From NCBI RefSeq assembly GCF_014648815.1, contig NZ_BMRV01000003.1, forward strand, positions 186,001-250,000: DNA of 64,000 nt, read 5' to 3'. Origin of the DNA: Streptomyces flaveolus. Its GTDB lineage: Bacteria; Actinomycetota; Actinomycetes; Streptomycetales; Streptomycetaceae. Under the pieces are notes generated by a model. It did not search any database, was not told where the DNA came from, and worked only from the letters and a program-made list of their open reading frames with translations. Position numbers and translations under genes: made by a program. Positions 44,294 through 53,976 of this stretch are shown in pieces; positions within the stretch are counted from its first letter, which is position 1; every line of letters begins with the position of its first letter.

Positions 44294-44357
44294 TAAGGCG
44301 TACGGTGGACATCGCCCGGCGACGCCGCGGCAGCACACGCACCAGAGGGAGAACCCC

Positions 44358-45143
44358 ATGAACCGCTTTCAAGGACGTCGCGCGCTGATCACCGGCGGCG
44401 GCTCGGGCATCGGCCAGGCCACCGTGCTGCGCCTCCTGGCCGAAGGCGGCGAGGTGGTGGCCGCGGACGTGAGCGAGACGGGGCTGAAGGACACGTACGC
44501 CAAGGCGGGCACCGACGCCGAGCGGCTGACCACACTGCCCCTGGACATCTCCGACGAGGCGTCCGTACGCACCGGTGTCGCCTCCGCCCTCGAAGCCCTC
44601 GGCGGCCTCGACGTCCTGGTCAACGCGGCCGGCATCCTGCGTTCCTCGCACACGCACGCCACGTCCCTCGCCGACTTCACCCGCGTCATCTCGGTCAACC
44701 TGACCGGCACGTTCCTGATGATCCGCGAAGCGATCCCGGCGCTGCTGGACGGCAACGCCCCGGCCGTCGTCAACTTCAGCTCGACCTCGGCGATGTTCGC
44801 CCACCCGTACATGGCGGCCTACGCGGCGAGCAAGGGCGGCATCCAGTCCATGACCCACGCGCTGGCGGCCGAGTACGGCAAGCAGGGCATCCGGTTCACC
44901 GCCGTGCAGCCCGGCTCCATCTCCTCCGGCATGACCGACGGGTCGGGCGAGAGCCGGCAGAGCCAGGGCCCCGGCCTGCCCGAGGACACCGACTGGAGCC
45001 TGTTCGCCAAGCTGTCTCCCGCGCTCGGGGACGGATTCGCCGGACCGGAGGCCGTGGCAGGCGTCGTCGCCATGCTCGCCTCCGAGGACGGCGCGTTCAT
45101 CACCGGCACCGAAATACGCATCGACGGCGGAACCCACTTCTGA
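44358..45143 (+). CDS. SDR-family oxidoreductase
   Basis: A 261-aa classical short-chain dehydrogenase: TGGGSGIGQA (cofactor loop), VNAAGIL, catalytic Ser in NFSSTSAM, YxxxK in YAASKGG, and IRIDGGTHF at the end. An acidic Asp after strand 2 (VAADVSE) suggests NAD(H). GAGGGAG lies 7 bases before the ATG. It is divergent from, and probably repressed by, the TetR at 43570. Confidence 0.9.
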   Translation: MNRFQGRRALITGGGSGIGQATVLRLLAEGGEVVAADVSETGLKDTYAKAGTDAERLTTLPLDISDEASVRTGVASALEALGGLDVLVNAAGILRSSHTHATSLADFTRVISVNLTGTFLMIREAIPALLDGNAPAVVNFSSTSAMFAHPYMAAYAASKGGIQSMTHALAAEYGKQGIRFTAVQPGSISSGMTDGSGESRQSQGPGLPEDTDWSLFAKLSPALGDGFAGPEAVAGVVAMLASEDGAFITGTEIRIDGGTHF

Positions 45144-45273
45144 GCGATCGCGAGCGCCGCGGGCCGTCCCCCTCCCCTCGTCGCCGGCTGGCACCGGTGC
45201 ACCCATGCCTACACACGGCGAAACGGGTCACTCGGCCGGAACGACGAGGGGGGCCGCCCGGAAGGACGCCGCG

Positions 45274-45729
45274 ATGACGACACGGGGCAACCTGCCCGCG
45301 CCCGAACACGGGCTGATCCTCACCCACTTCCTCACCGTCCGCGATGTCGCCGTCTCGCGGCGCTACTACGCCGAGATCCTCGGTGGGGAAGTCGTACTCG
45401 AAGAGAACCCGGCCATCGTCAAGGTCGCCAACAGCTGGATCATCATGAACCCGGGCGGCGGCCCGACCCCCGACAAACCCGGCGTCACCCTGGAGCCGCC
45501 GTCCACCGAGGACACGGTCTCCAGCTTCCTCAACGTCCGCGTGGCCGACATCGCCGCCTTCCACGCCGCCGCCACCGCCAAGGGCGCGCGCTTCCTCACC
45601 GAGCCCCTCGACAGGAAGGCGGAGCTGCGCTGCTACCTGCGGGACCCGGACGGCTACCTCATCGAAGTAGGCCAGGCCACAGGCATGCTGAACGGCATCT
45701 TCGCCGACCCACCGACGGACACCACGTAG
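45274..45729 (+). CDS. VOC-family protein
   Basis: A 151-aa VOC protein: LTHFLTVRDVAVSRRYYAEILG at the N-terminus and RCYLRDPDGYLIEVGQA at the C-terminus with the usual Glu ligand. GGAAGGA precedes the ATG at 45274; an upstream ATG at 45205 has no site. The gene lies 130 bases after the SDR on the same strand. Confidence 0.85.
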   Translation: MTTRGNLPAPEHGLILTHFLTVRDVAVSRRYYAEILGGEVVLEENPAIVKVANSWIIMNPGGGPTPDKPGVTLEPPSTEDTVSSFLNVRVADIAAFHAAATAKGARFLTEPLDRKAELRCYLRDPDGYLIEVGQATGMLNGIFADPPTDTT

Positions 45730-45809
45730 CGCACGCGGCGCCCCGGACAATCCGCCGGTGAGGCCGCTCCCGGCCGAGGCCACCTGCGCGTTCCAGCGTC
45801 GGCCAGGTG

Positions 45810-47864
45810 TCAGCCCGTGGCCGCGCGTTCCCTGGACGATGCCCGGCGCGCTGCCGGAGCGTCCAGGTGGACCACGACGCTGGTGTGGAAACGGTGCACC
45901 GCGTCGTCGACGCTGCGGATGAAACCGGACTCGGCGTTACCGCGGCCGCTCCCCATGCCCTTGAACAAGGACAGCCGGAAGCCGGTGATCCGGGTGTCGT
46001 TGTCCCTCGGGAGCAGGTCCGCCGGTTCGGGGCGGAGCCGCTCCAGTGTTCCGCGTGGGCCTCCGGCCTCGCTGTCGACGAGCGTTTCGATGTGCAGGTC
46101 GGCCGGCGCCTCGGCCAGGCGCCGGACGAGTCGCTTGGCCCAGCTCAATGGATAGCCTTGCTCGGGCGCCGGGATGTCGATGGAGGTGCGCACCTTGCCG
46201 GTGCGCAGGTCGGCGATGATGGCCAGGACGCCGGGGGTGCCGTCGATGCGCAGCTCCGCATGGAGTCGTCCGTCGAGGCACAGTTGGTCGGCGAGGCGGT
46301 TCCGGCGTTCCTTGGGGTCGGTCCCGCGCTTGGCGCGCTGGACGGGAAGTACCTTCTGCCCGAGCTCGCCGCCCAGTCTGAGGCAGACCTGGCGGACGAG
46401 CCTCTCCCAGCTCTCGACCACCTCGAGCGCGCGTGCGTCGCCTTGGCAGAGGGTCTCGTCGTCGATTCCGTTGCGCACGGGAACCCAGGCGGGGCCCATG
46501 TTCTGAAAGCCGTGGCAGCCGGAGTTCTCGTGCTGCAGGTAGTGCAGCAGTTCCTGGAGAAGCCAGGCGTGCGCCGCGTTGCTCACTCCCTCGTGCCGGA
46601 TGAGCATCTGCGCCTGGTGGGCGACTTCTGCCCAGGAAAGATGCCAGAGGGCCACCTTGTGCTTGCGCCGCTTGTCGATCTTGACGTCGACGAGTGGGCT
46701 TCCTTCCAGCGCGACGTCGTTCGTCAACGTGATCACGGCCTCGTAGCCGCGGCGTGCGGCGATGTCCATGTAGGCCTGCACCTGCTCCGCCTTGAGGGCG
46801 TTGCCGTTGGTCTTCGTCTCGACCAGCGCGGTCCACAACTTGCCCGCCCGCTCCACGCGGATCACGCCGTCCGGGCGCCGCGGACTGTCACCGTGGGGCA
46901 GGGAGACCTCCGTGAACGTCTCCATCCGACCCGCTGGCGCCCCGAATCCGGCGGTGAGCCTCCTGCTGAACTCCGGCACCTGCGCCATCACCGACAGCAG
47001 CACCGAGGTGGCACGCATCTCACGGTCCCGGTCGCTCTTGAGCGCCGAGAGCGGGAAGAGCCGGGCCGGCCTCCAGGAGTCGTTCTCCGCCAGGGTCTTC
47101 TTGACCGTCTTGGGGAGGGTGACCTTCTTCTTGGCAGTACGGGGGCGAGAGGCCTGCTTCTTCGGCGGCTCCGCGGTCTCGCCTTCAGCACGACGGGGAG
47201 CTGGGATGGTGTCCAGCGTGGCCGACCGGTCCGGCTCCGCGACCGGCGTCGGCTCCGTGGCATCCGGCTGCTCGTCGCCTTCGGTGCCGTCGAGGGCTCC
47301 TTCCGCCTCCGTGGCCGCGTCGTCCTCGATATCCACCCCGAAGTCCGTCGCCAGCCCCGCCAGACCGGTTTCGTAGCCCTGACCGACGGCACGGAACTTC
47401 CACGCGTCTGCCCGCCTGTACAACTCGCCGAAGATGACGGCCGTCACCGAGTCGGCGTCGTCGACGGCGAACCGCAGGAGGTTTTCGCCGACTCCGTCGG
47501 CCAGCGTGATCTTCACGTCCTCGAGTTCACCGAAGCGGGCTCCCTCGTACCGGCTCGCAGCGACGACGATCCGATCGATCTCGGACGGCACCGCGGTGAG
47601 GTCGAAGCTGATCCGGTCCTCGCTGCCGTCCGCCGTCGGCGTCTTGCCCAGAAGCTGCACGCTCCCGTCGGCGGCCACCGGGTGGTTGTAGAAGTAGAAG
47701 TCGCTGTCGCTGCGCACCTTGCCGTTCGCGTCCAGGAGCAGGACCGACACATCCGCGTCGCCCTCACCGGTAGGGCTGACCCAGCCCAGACTGACGATCA
47801 CCGAACCGACATTGTCGCTCAAGTCCGTCAGGGCCACGTTCGAACCCTTGATCATTTCCTGCAC
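45810..47864 (-). CDS. TerD domain fused to a PD-(D/E)XK-like nuclease domain
   Basis: A 684-aa protein. Residues 4-181 are a TerD domain (Ca-binding style DADVSVLLLDANGKV, then FYFYNHPV, and GELYRRADAWKFRAVGQGY). Residues 182-265 are an acidic then Lys/Pro-rich linker. Residues about 275-450 look like a PD-(D/E)XK nuclease: an N-terminal Glu (E320), Asp333 in RPDGVIRV, E350-x-K352 in LVETKTNG, and Gln362 in EQVQAY. The remaining ~230 residues are unassigned. TerD proteins act in tellurite, phage and DNA stress responses. GTG at 47864 is used; an ATG three codons later is possible. Confidence 0.75.
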   Translation of the reverse strand: MQEMIKGSNVALTDLSDNVGSVIVSLGWVSPTGEGDADVSVLLLDANGKVRSDSDFYFYNHPVAADGSVQLLGKTPTADGSEDRISFDLTAVPSEIDRIVVAASRYEGARFGELEDVKITLADGVGENLLRFAVDDADSVTAVIFGELYRRADAWKFRAVGQGYETGLAGLATDFGVDIEDDAATEAEGALDGTEGDEQPDATEPTPVAEPDRSATLDTIPAPRRAEGETAEPPKKQASRPRTAKKKVTLPKTVKKTLAENDSWRPARLFPLSALKSDRDREMRATSVLLSVMAQVPEFSRRLTAGFGAPAGRMETFTEVSLPHGDSPRRPDGVIRVERAGKLWTALVETKTNGNALKAEQVQAYMDIAARRGYEAVITLTNDVALEGSPLVDVKIDKRRKHKVALWHLSWAEVAHQAQMLIRHEGVSNAAHAWLLQELLHYLQHENSGCHGFQNMGPAWVPVRNGIDDETLCQGDARALEVVESWERLVRQVCLRLGGELGQKVLPVQRAKRGTDPKERRNRLADQLCLDGRLHAELRIDGTPGVLAIIADLRTGKVRTSIDIPAPEQGYPLSWAKRLVRRLAEAPADLHIETLVDSEAGGPRGTLERLRPEPADLLPRDNDTRITGFRLSLFKGMGSGRGNAESGFIRSVDDAVHRFHTSVVVHLDAPAARRASSRERAATG

Positions 47865-48075
47865 AAAGCCCCCAACGGCGCACCTCGGGCATGCGGAATG
47901 CTCCGCCCCATCCGTCCCCTTGCGCGACACAAGATGACGAGTCGCGCGCAGATAACTGTAGTACGCACAAAGGCTCGGTCGTGGAGATCTCGTGAAGTCG
48001 AGTGCCCCTTGAGAGACGGACATTGACGGGACGTCATGACGGGAGCGCACTCCCCGTACGGCTAGTGGCACGGTC

Positions 48076-48585
48076 GTGACGACGAGGCATCGATCCGCTG
48101 TGCGGGTGGTCTGCTTGGATCCCGCCGGTCGTGTGCTACTGCTTCGCTGGCGTGACCCGGTCGACGGGACGCTGCTGTGGGAGCCACCTGGGGGTGGCGT
48201 CGAGGCCGGTGAGACGCCGCTCGAAGCGGCACGGCGCGAACTGGCCGAGGAGACCGCACTGGACCCGGCGGCGGTTCTGGAACGGTCCGTTCCTGTCGAG
48301 CGGGACGTGCGGTGGAAGGGGATGAGGTTCGTCGGTTCGGAGGACTTCTTCGTGGCGCGTTTCGCCGAGGAACAGCCTCCGCCGGTGCGGACCGGACTGC
48401 TCCCCGACGAGCAGGTCGGTCTGGACTCGTATCAGTGGGTGTTGTGGTCCGAACTGGACCTGCTGCCGCACCGCTTGGAGCCGCCCGGGTTGCTGACGGT
48501 GCTCGCCGCCCTCGTCCCGGACGGTCCTTGGCGCACGGGAGCCCTCAGCTGCACCTCCTGGCCCTCAGGTCCCGTGCCCGGCTGA
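48076..48585 (+). CDS. Nudix hydrolase
   Basis: A 169-aa Nudix protein with the box GGGVEAGETPLEAARRELAEE (about residues 38-58) and VRVVCLDPAGRVLLLRW before it. It cleaves nucleoside diphosphate derivatives; the substrate is unknown. It starts with GTG at 48076, with a weak ribosome site. It diverges from the TerD-nuclease gene and ends 9 bases from the S9 peptidase. Confidence 0.85.
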   Translation: MTTRHRSAVRVVCLDPAGRVLLLRWRDPVDGTLLWEPPGGGVEAGETPLEAARRELAEETALDPAAVLERSVPVERDVRWKGMRFVGSEDFFVARFAEEQPPPVRTGLLPDEQVGLDSYQWVLWSELDLLPHRLEPPGLLTVLAALVPDGPWRTGALSCTSWPSGPVPG

Positions 48586-48594
48586 GACGGCTGG

Positions 48595-50859
48595 TCAGCC
48601 GTGCAGGTGACGTTGCAGCCAGTCCGCTGCCGTGCGGCGGAACAGGCGCCGGTTGTCCGCGCGCAGGAAGTCGTGACCCTCGTCGCGCAGGGTGAGCAGT
48701 TCGGCGACATGGCCGCGTTCGCGTGCGGCCCTGACGAACTGCTCCGACTCACCCGGCGGGACGTTGGTGTCGTGTTCCCCGTGCACGGCGAGCACGGGAA
48801 CGCGCAGTGCGTCGATCCGGCTCATGGGCGAGAGCGAGCGCAGCAGTTCGCGGTCGCGTTCGGGATGGCCGTACTTGTGCGCCGCGGACTGCGCGATCCA
48901 GGGTTCGGTGCCCTCGAAGAACGTCGCGAAGTCCGACATGCCACAGACCGCCACCCCGGTACGGAACAGATCGGGGTGCCGGACGAGCGACGCGAAGGTG
49001 AGGTAGCCGCCGTACGAACGGCCCATGACGGCCAGCCGTGACGGATCGGCCGGTCCGGCCAGTACGGCGTGGGCGGCGCAGTCCGCGATGTCGTCGAGCG
49101 CGGCGAACCGGCCCGCGCCCAGGTCGGCGTCGACGAACGACCTCCCGTGGCCGGAGGAACCGCGGACGTCGGGCGCGAAGATGTCGATCCCTCGCCCCAG
49201 GATCTCGTGGTAGAGGGGGTTGAAGACGGGGCGTTCCTGCTCCTCCGGACCGCCATGCAGGTGGATCACGCAGGGTGCCGGCTGCGCCGGGCCGCGACCC
49301 GGCGCACGGTAGTACCAGCCGCTCAGGCTCAGCCCGTCGCGCGCCGTCAGGCTCAGCGGAACCGGTCGCACGGGCGGGCGGCCCGGGGGAACGGCGTCCT
49401 CGTCCCTGGACGACCACGGGGTACGCAGCAGGGACACGCCCTCGGCAAGCCGCCACACGCCGGGGCGGCGCTGTGAGCCCGACAGGGCCAGCGTCAGTCT
49501 CCCCGGGCCCATCGGCACGATCCGGGTGACCACTTCGTGCGGCAGGGGCACGGGATGGGGCGGCCCGATGACGGCCCCGGCCGTACCGGACGGGAAGGTG
49601 TCGACGATCTCCACTTCGCTCGCGCCGAGCATGTTCCAGGTGAGCACGGCGGTGCGGCCGTCCTGGGCGAACTGCAGCAGTTCGAGGTCACTGCCCTCGC
49701 GCTCGGCCGCGACGGACCACCCCCGCGGGCCGCCCCGGTCGTCGAGGCCGGCGGCGATCAGCGCCGCGAACTCCCGGTCGGCGTCGCTTCGCAGCCAGAC
49801 GGTGTCCGCCTGGGGGGAGAACCTGCCGATCCAGGGATCGCCGTCGGCCACCGGAACGACGTAGGTGGTGGCGAGGTCGGCGGTACGGACGACCACCGCC
49901 TCGCGTCGTCCGCGGGGGCCGCGGCGCACCAGGGCGAGCCGGCCGTCGGGGCTCAGATCGCACACGCGCAGGGTCGCCGCATCCGTCTCGGTGGCGAGGA
50001 GGACCGGCGCGGCGGACCCGTCGGGGTCGATCAGGTAGGCGGACAGTCCGTCACCGAAGCCGGACGTCACGGGCGCCCGGGTGGACGCCGTTGCCTCGGC
50101 CCGGACGGTGTGAGCCGCCCACCCCGACTCCTCGCCGGTGACCGCCGTGGTGCCGAGAAGCACGGCTTCACCCTCCCGGCCGGACCAGCCCACGGTCGGG
50201 AGCCGGCCGACGTGCCCGCCGGCTTCGTCCGCGAGGCCGGCCGAGTCCTGGGCGACGGGCGCGACCGCCGGTACGGCCACCGTGACGGCGACGGCCGACC
50301 CGTCATGGGCCCAGCAGCCCAGGTAGGCCGAGGTGCCGGGTTCGGCTCCCGCCAGGATGCGGCGGCCGGAACCGTCGGGACGGACACACAGCACCCGCAG
50401 GTGCTCGCCGCCGCCGGGAGCCGTGGTGTAGGCGATCCAGCGGCCGTCGGGCGACCAGGACACCTCCCGGACGGGGTCCGGCCCGGAGTCGAGCAGCCGC
50501 ACCTCGTCGCCGTCGACGGGGCCGGTCCACAACTGGGGCACACCCCCGCGGTCGCAGATGAACGCCACCCGCGTGCCGGCCGGGTCCGCCGAGGGGTACC
50601 AGCAGCCGTGAGCGGTGAGCCGTGTCGTGGCGTCACGGGGCCCGGAGGCGTCGGGCAGCTGAACCCGGGCGGGGGCGGCGTGCGGGGAACCTCGGTCGCC
50701 CGCGTCCCGGCCCGCCGGGTCGGTGCCGTGGGGCGGCCGGGGGGCGCCGTCCTGTGCCGGCCGCGCCGCGGCGCCCGGCGCCGCCCGGGCCGCGTCGGTC
50801 CACGCGGCGGGCGCCGCGCCGATGCCGTCGCCACCGTACGGGGCGCGCTCGCGGGTCAT
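48595..50859 (-). CDS. S9-family prolyl oligopeptidase-like serine peptidase
   Basis: A 754-aa protein. The first ~75 residues are low-complexity (Ala/Pro/Gly). A seven-bladed propeller follows (repeats such as WSPDGRWIAYTT and LSPDGRLALV), then an alpha/beta-hydrolase domain with nucleophile Ser in GRSYGGYLTF, acid in HGEHDTNVP and His in DEGHDF. It cleaves short peptides or acyl-peptides. The ATG at 50859 overlaps the stop of the amidotransferase gene (ATGA), so the peptidase is tied to that pathway. Confidence 0.88.
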   Translation of the reverse strand: MTRERAPYGGDGIGAAPAAWTDAARAAPGAAARPAQDGAPRPPHGTDPAGRDAGDRGSPHAAPARVQLPDASGPRDATTRLTAHGCWYPSADPAGTRVAFICDRGGVPQLWTGPVDGDEVRLLDSGPDPVREVSWSPDGRWIAYTTAPGGGEHLRVLCVRPDGSGRRILAGAEPGTSAYLGCWAHDGSAVAVTVAVPAVAPVAQDSAGLADEAGGHVGRLPTVGWSGREGEAVLLGTTAVTGEESGWAAHTVRAEATASTRAPVTSGFGDGLSAYLIDPDGSAAPVLLATETDAATLRVCDLSPDGRLALVRRGPRGRREAVVVRTADLATTYVVPVADGDPWIGRFSPQADTVWLRSDADREFAALIAAGLDDRGGPRGWSVAAEREGSDLELLQFAQDGRTAVLTWNMLGASEVEIVDTFPSGTAGAVIGPPHPVPLPHEVVTRIVPMGPGRLTLALSGSQRRPGVWRLAEGVSLLRTPWSSRDEDAVPPGRPPVRPVPLSLTARDGLSLSGWYYRAPGRGPAQPAPCVIHLHGGPEEQERPVFNPLYHEILGRGIDIFAPDVRGSSGHGRSFVDADLGAGRFAALDDIADCAAHAVLAGPADPSRLAVMGRSYGGYLTFASLVRHPDLFRTGVAVCGMSDFATFFEGTEPWIAQSAAHKYGHPERDRELLRSLSPMSRIDALRVPVLAVHGEHDTNVPPGESEQFVRAARERGHVAELLTLRDEGHDFLRADNRRLFRRTAADWLQRHLHG

Positions 50860-52637
50860 ATCCCGTGCGTCTGCAGCCATATTTCCAGCAGAGCCACTTG
50901 CCACAGGGCGTTGGCCCCGCGCTTCGTGCGGTGTGCGTCGGGAGCCGCCAGGAGCTCGGCGAGGTACGACTCCTGGAACAGTCCGCGCCGCTTCGCCTCC
51001 GGGGCCGCCAGGGCTTCACGGACGCGGTCCAGGACGGGGCCGGCCATGTGAGTGATCGCCGGGACCGGGAAGTACCCCTTCGGGCGGTCCACCACCTCCT
51101 GAGGCAGCAGTTTGCGGCCCGCCTCCTTCAGGACCCCCTTGCCGCCGTCGGCCAGCTTGAGCTCCGGCGGGCAGGCCGCGGCCAGCTCCACGAGCTCGTG
51201 GTCCAGGAAGGGCACCCGCGCCTCCAGGCCCCAGTCCATGGTCATGTTGTCGACCCGTTTCACCGGGTCGTCCACGAGCATGACGTGGGTGTCCAGTCGC
51301 AGCGCCGCGTCCAGCGCGGTCTCCGCGCCCGGCACGGCCATGTGTTCCCGCACGAAACGGCCGGAGACGTCGTCCGCAGGAAGCATGTCCGGCTGCAGGA
51401 TCCGGGCGAGATCGGCGTGCGACCGGTCGAAGTACGTCTCGGCGTACCGGTCGGGTTCGTCCTCACGGGCGACGGAGGCCAGGTCCGGGTACCAGTGGTA
51501 GCCCGCGAACACCTCGTCGGCCCCCTGCCCGCTCTGGACGACCTTCACGTCCTTCGCCACCTGCTCGGACAGCAGATGGAACGCGACGACGTCATGGCTG
51601 ATCATCGGCTCGCTCATCGCCGCGACCGCCCCGTCCAGGGCCGTCGACACCCGCTCGGAGGGGACCATCAGCTGATGGTGATCGGTGGCGAACTCGCCGG
51701 CGACCAGGTCGGAGTACCGGAACTCGTTCCCCTCGGCGCCGCCTTCCGACTCGAAGCCCACGCTGAACGTCGCCAGGTGCCGCTGCCCCTCGTCGGAGAG
51801 CAGCGCCACGATCAGACTGGAGTCGAGACCGCCCGACAGCAGCACACCCACGGGCACGTCGGCGACCATCCTGCGGCGTACGGCGGTGCGCAGCGCGTCG
51901 AGGACCGCGTCACGCCATTCGCTCGGACTCATGTCCCGGTACTCGGGGCGGCGGGTGTACGACGGCTGCCAATAACGGTGGTCCCGCTGCCTGCCGTCCG
52001 CTTCGACCACGCGCACGGTGGCGGGAGGGAGCTTGCGCACGCCGGCCAGTACGGTACGGGGCGCCGCCACGGTGGCGTGCCAGCTCAGGTACTGGTGGAC
52101 GGCGGCCGGATCCAGCGAGGTGTCGACCTCCCCGCCCGCGAGCAGGGCCGGAAGCGACGAGGCGAACCGCAGCCGTCCGGGCGTCCGCGCCACGTACAGC
52201 GGCTTGATGCCGAGCCGGTCACGGCCCAGGACCAGCCGGCCGGTGCGGTGTTCGACGACCGCGAAGGCGAACATGCCACGGAAGCGGTCGACGCAGGCGG
52301 TGCCCCACTGCCGGTACGCCGCGAGGACGACCTCGGTGTCGGAGGTCGACCGGAACCGGTGACCGAGCCCCAGCAACTCCTCGCGCAGGTCCTGGTAGTT
52401 GTAGATGCAGCCGTTGAAGACGCCGGTCACCTCCTGGTCGGCGTCCGTCATCGGCTGCGCCCCCTGGTCGGACAGGTCGATGATCTTCAGTCGCTGATGG
52501 GCCAGCGCCACCGCGCCCTGCGACCAGAGCCCGTGACCGTCGGGTCCCCGGGCAGCCAGGCGGTCGCTCATGCGCCGCACGGCCGCCAGATCGGGCCGCC
52601 TGCCGTCGAAGCGTATTTCCCCGCTGAGGCCGCACAT
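50856..52637 (-). CDS. asparagine synthase-type glutamine amidotransferase (N-acetylglutaminylglutamine amidotransferase-like)
   Basis: A 593-aa class II amidotransferase. Cys2 (MCGLSGEIRFDG) is the glutaminase nucleophile after Met removal; RGPDGHGLW and FNGCIYNYQDLR are in the same domain. The synthetase half has the ATP loop LLSGGLDSSL and the pattern GQGADEVFAGYHWYP. The N-terminus and the HQYLSWHATVAAPRTVL segment resemble the amidotransferase of the N-acetylglutaminylglutamine amide osmolyte system rather than plain AsnB. GGAGGTG precedes the ATG. It lies between a GCS2 ligase and an S9 peptidase on the same strand. Confidence 0.85.
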   Translation of the reverse strand: MCGLSGEIRFDGRRPDLAAVRRMSDRLAARGPDGHGLWSQGAVALAHQRLKIIDLSDQGAQPMTDADQEVTGVFNGCIYNYQDLREELLGLGHRFRSTSDTEVVLAAYRQWGTACVDRFRGMFAFAVVEHRTGRLVLGRDRLGIKPLYVARTPGRLRFASSLPALLAGGEVDTSLDPAAVHQYLSWHATVAAPRTVLAGVRKLPPATVRVVEADGRQRDHRYWQPSYTRRPEYRDMSPSEWRDAVLDALRTAVRRRMVADVPVGVLLSGGLDSSLIVALLSDEGQRHLATFSVGFESEGGAEGNEFRYSDLVAGEFATDHHQLMVPSERVSTALDGAVAAMSEPMISHDVVAFHLLSEQVAKDVKVVQSGQGADEVFAGYHWYPDLASVAREDEPDRYAETYFDRSHADLARILQPDMLPADDVSGRFVREHMAVPGAETALDAALRLDTHVMLVDDPVKRVDNMTMDWGLEARVPFLDHELVELAAACPPELKLADGGKGVLKEAGRKLLPQEVVDRPKGYFPVPAITHMAGPVLDRVREALAAPEAKRRGLFQESYLAELLAAPDAHRTKRGANALWQVALLEIWLQTHGI

Positions 52638-52785
52638 CACGCACCACCTCCCCGCTGCTCGTCGGCGGTCCGCGTCCATGGCCTCTGCTCGGTCGCGACC
52701 GTCGGAACCTGGGCCAGGCTGGTCGACATGTGTCCGTGTCTCCTTCTCGGTGGGGGTGGGAGTCCGTCCCTGCGGTGTGTCCGTG

Positions 52786-53976
52786 TCAACGGCCGGGTGT
52801 CCTGGCCGGCCGGGCGAGGGGAGCATCGGCGCTCACCTGGCCGGGCGATATGCGCCCGGCCAGTCGCTGAGCAGGCCGGTGGCTGCCTCGGCCGCCGCCC
52901 CGGGTCTCGGCGATCAGCAGGTCCGTGCAGGCCAGAAGGACGTCCGTCTCGGCGACGCGACGCAGGCGGCGGGCAGCGCTGCCGTCCGTCAGAGCCTGCT
53001 CCGCGAGCGCCTGAACGGTCCCCCAGTCGCCGTTCGCCGTGAGCACCGGGCGCAGCTTGTTCAGCAGGCCGTGGACGACGTGGGCCGCGGACGCCTCGTG
53101 GCCCGTGTCCGGATCGACCAGGCTCCCTTCGAGGCCGGACCTGGCCGCCCGCCAGGTGGCGGCACGCAGCCACTCGTGCCGGCCCCGGCAGCGGGGAGCG
53201 GCCGGGCTCTCCAGTCGCTGACGTGCTTCGGTCACCAGGGCCCGGAAAAGTCCCGCAACCAGCACGACCGTCTCCGCACGCGGACAGGAGTCGCAGATGC
53301 GCAGTTCGAGGGTCCGCTGATGGTCCGAGGGACGGATGTCGTAGTAGATCATCCCCGGGTCGCTGATCACGCCCGAGCCGACGAGGCTGCGCACGGCGGC
53401 GTCGTACGCGGCGGCGTCGGCGAAACAGCCGATCGGTCCCGCGGTGGGCCACCGCTGCCACAGCATCGTGCGCCAGCTCGCGTAACCGGTGTCGGCGCCC
53501 ACCCAGAACGGGGAACTCGCCGAGAGGGCGAGCAGCACGGGCAGCCACGGTGACACCTCGCACATGACCCGTACCGCGGTGTCGCGGTCGGGGACGTCGA
53601 CGTGGACGTGTGCTCCGCAGATCAACTGCTCGTCGGCGACCATCCGGTACTCGTCGGCCATGCGGCGGTAGCGGACTCCGTCGGTGGGAGGCGTGTCCCC
53701 GGGGCGGCCCAGGGGGACCGTGCCCGCGGCCACCACGGCCAGCCCATGAGCGGAGGCCGCCGTGTCCAGGGTCCGTCTGGTGCCGGTCAAGTCGTCGTAC
53801 AGACCGTCCAGAGACGTGTGCACCGCACTGTTGGTCTCCACGGCCGACTGCTGCAACTCGGTCGTGAAGGTCTGTTCGGGGAGGCCGTCCAGTACCGCGT
53901 CGGCCCGTGCCGCCAGCAGGCCCGTCTCCACCTGCACGAGATGGAACTCCTCTTCCACGCCGATGCGAACGGTCAC
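52786..53976 (-). CDS. carboxylate-amine ligase, GCS2/YbdK family
   Basis: A 396-aa glutamate-cysteine ligase type 2 protein: RIGVEEEFHLV at the N-terminus (metal-binding Glu residues), DEQLICGAHVHVDVPD, and RTLELRICDSCP. The family makes a gamma-glutamyl amide with ATP; YbdK homologues have weak GCS activity, and the amine partner is often unknown. GTG at 53976 has GGAGG 4 bases upstream, which decides the start. It is the first gene of the three-gene operon with the amidotransferase and S9 peptidase (148-base gap to the next). Confidence 0.85.
   Translation of the reverse strand: MTVRIGVEEEFHLVQVETGLLAARADAVLDGLPEQTFTTELQQSAVETNSAVHTSLDGLYDDLTGTRRTLDTAASAHGLAVVAAGTVPLGRPGDTPPTDGVRYRRMADEYRMVADEQLICGAHVHVDVPDRDTAVRVMCEVSPWLPVLLALSASSPFWVGADTGYASWRTMLWQRWPTAGPIGCFADAAAYDAAVRSLVGSGVISDPGMIYYDIRPSDHQRTLELRICDSCPRAETVVLVAGLFRALVTEARQRLESPAAPRCRGRHEWLRAATWRAARSGLEGSLVDPDTGHEASAAHVVHGLLNKLRPVLTANGDWGTVQALAEQALTDGSAARRLRRVAETDVLLACTDLLIAETRGGGRGSHRPAQRLAGRISPGQVSADAPLARPARTPGR

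Noticed and set aside
45807..48026. A 739-codon plus-strand frame antisense to the TerD fusion
   Set aside because: The minus strand has clear TerD and nuclease motifs; the plus-strand product has no recognisable motif.
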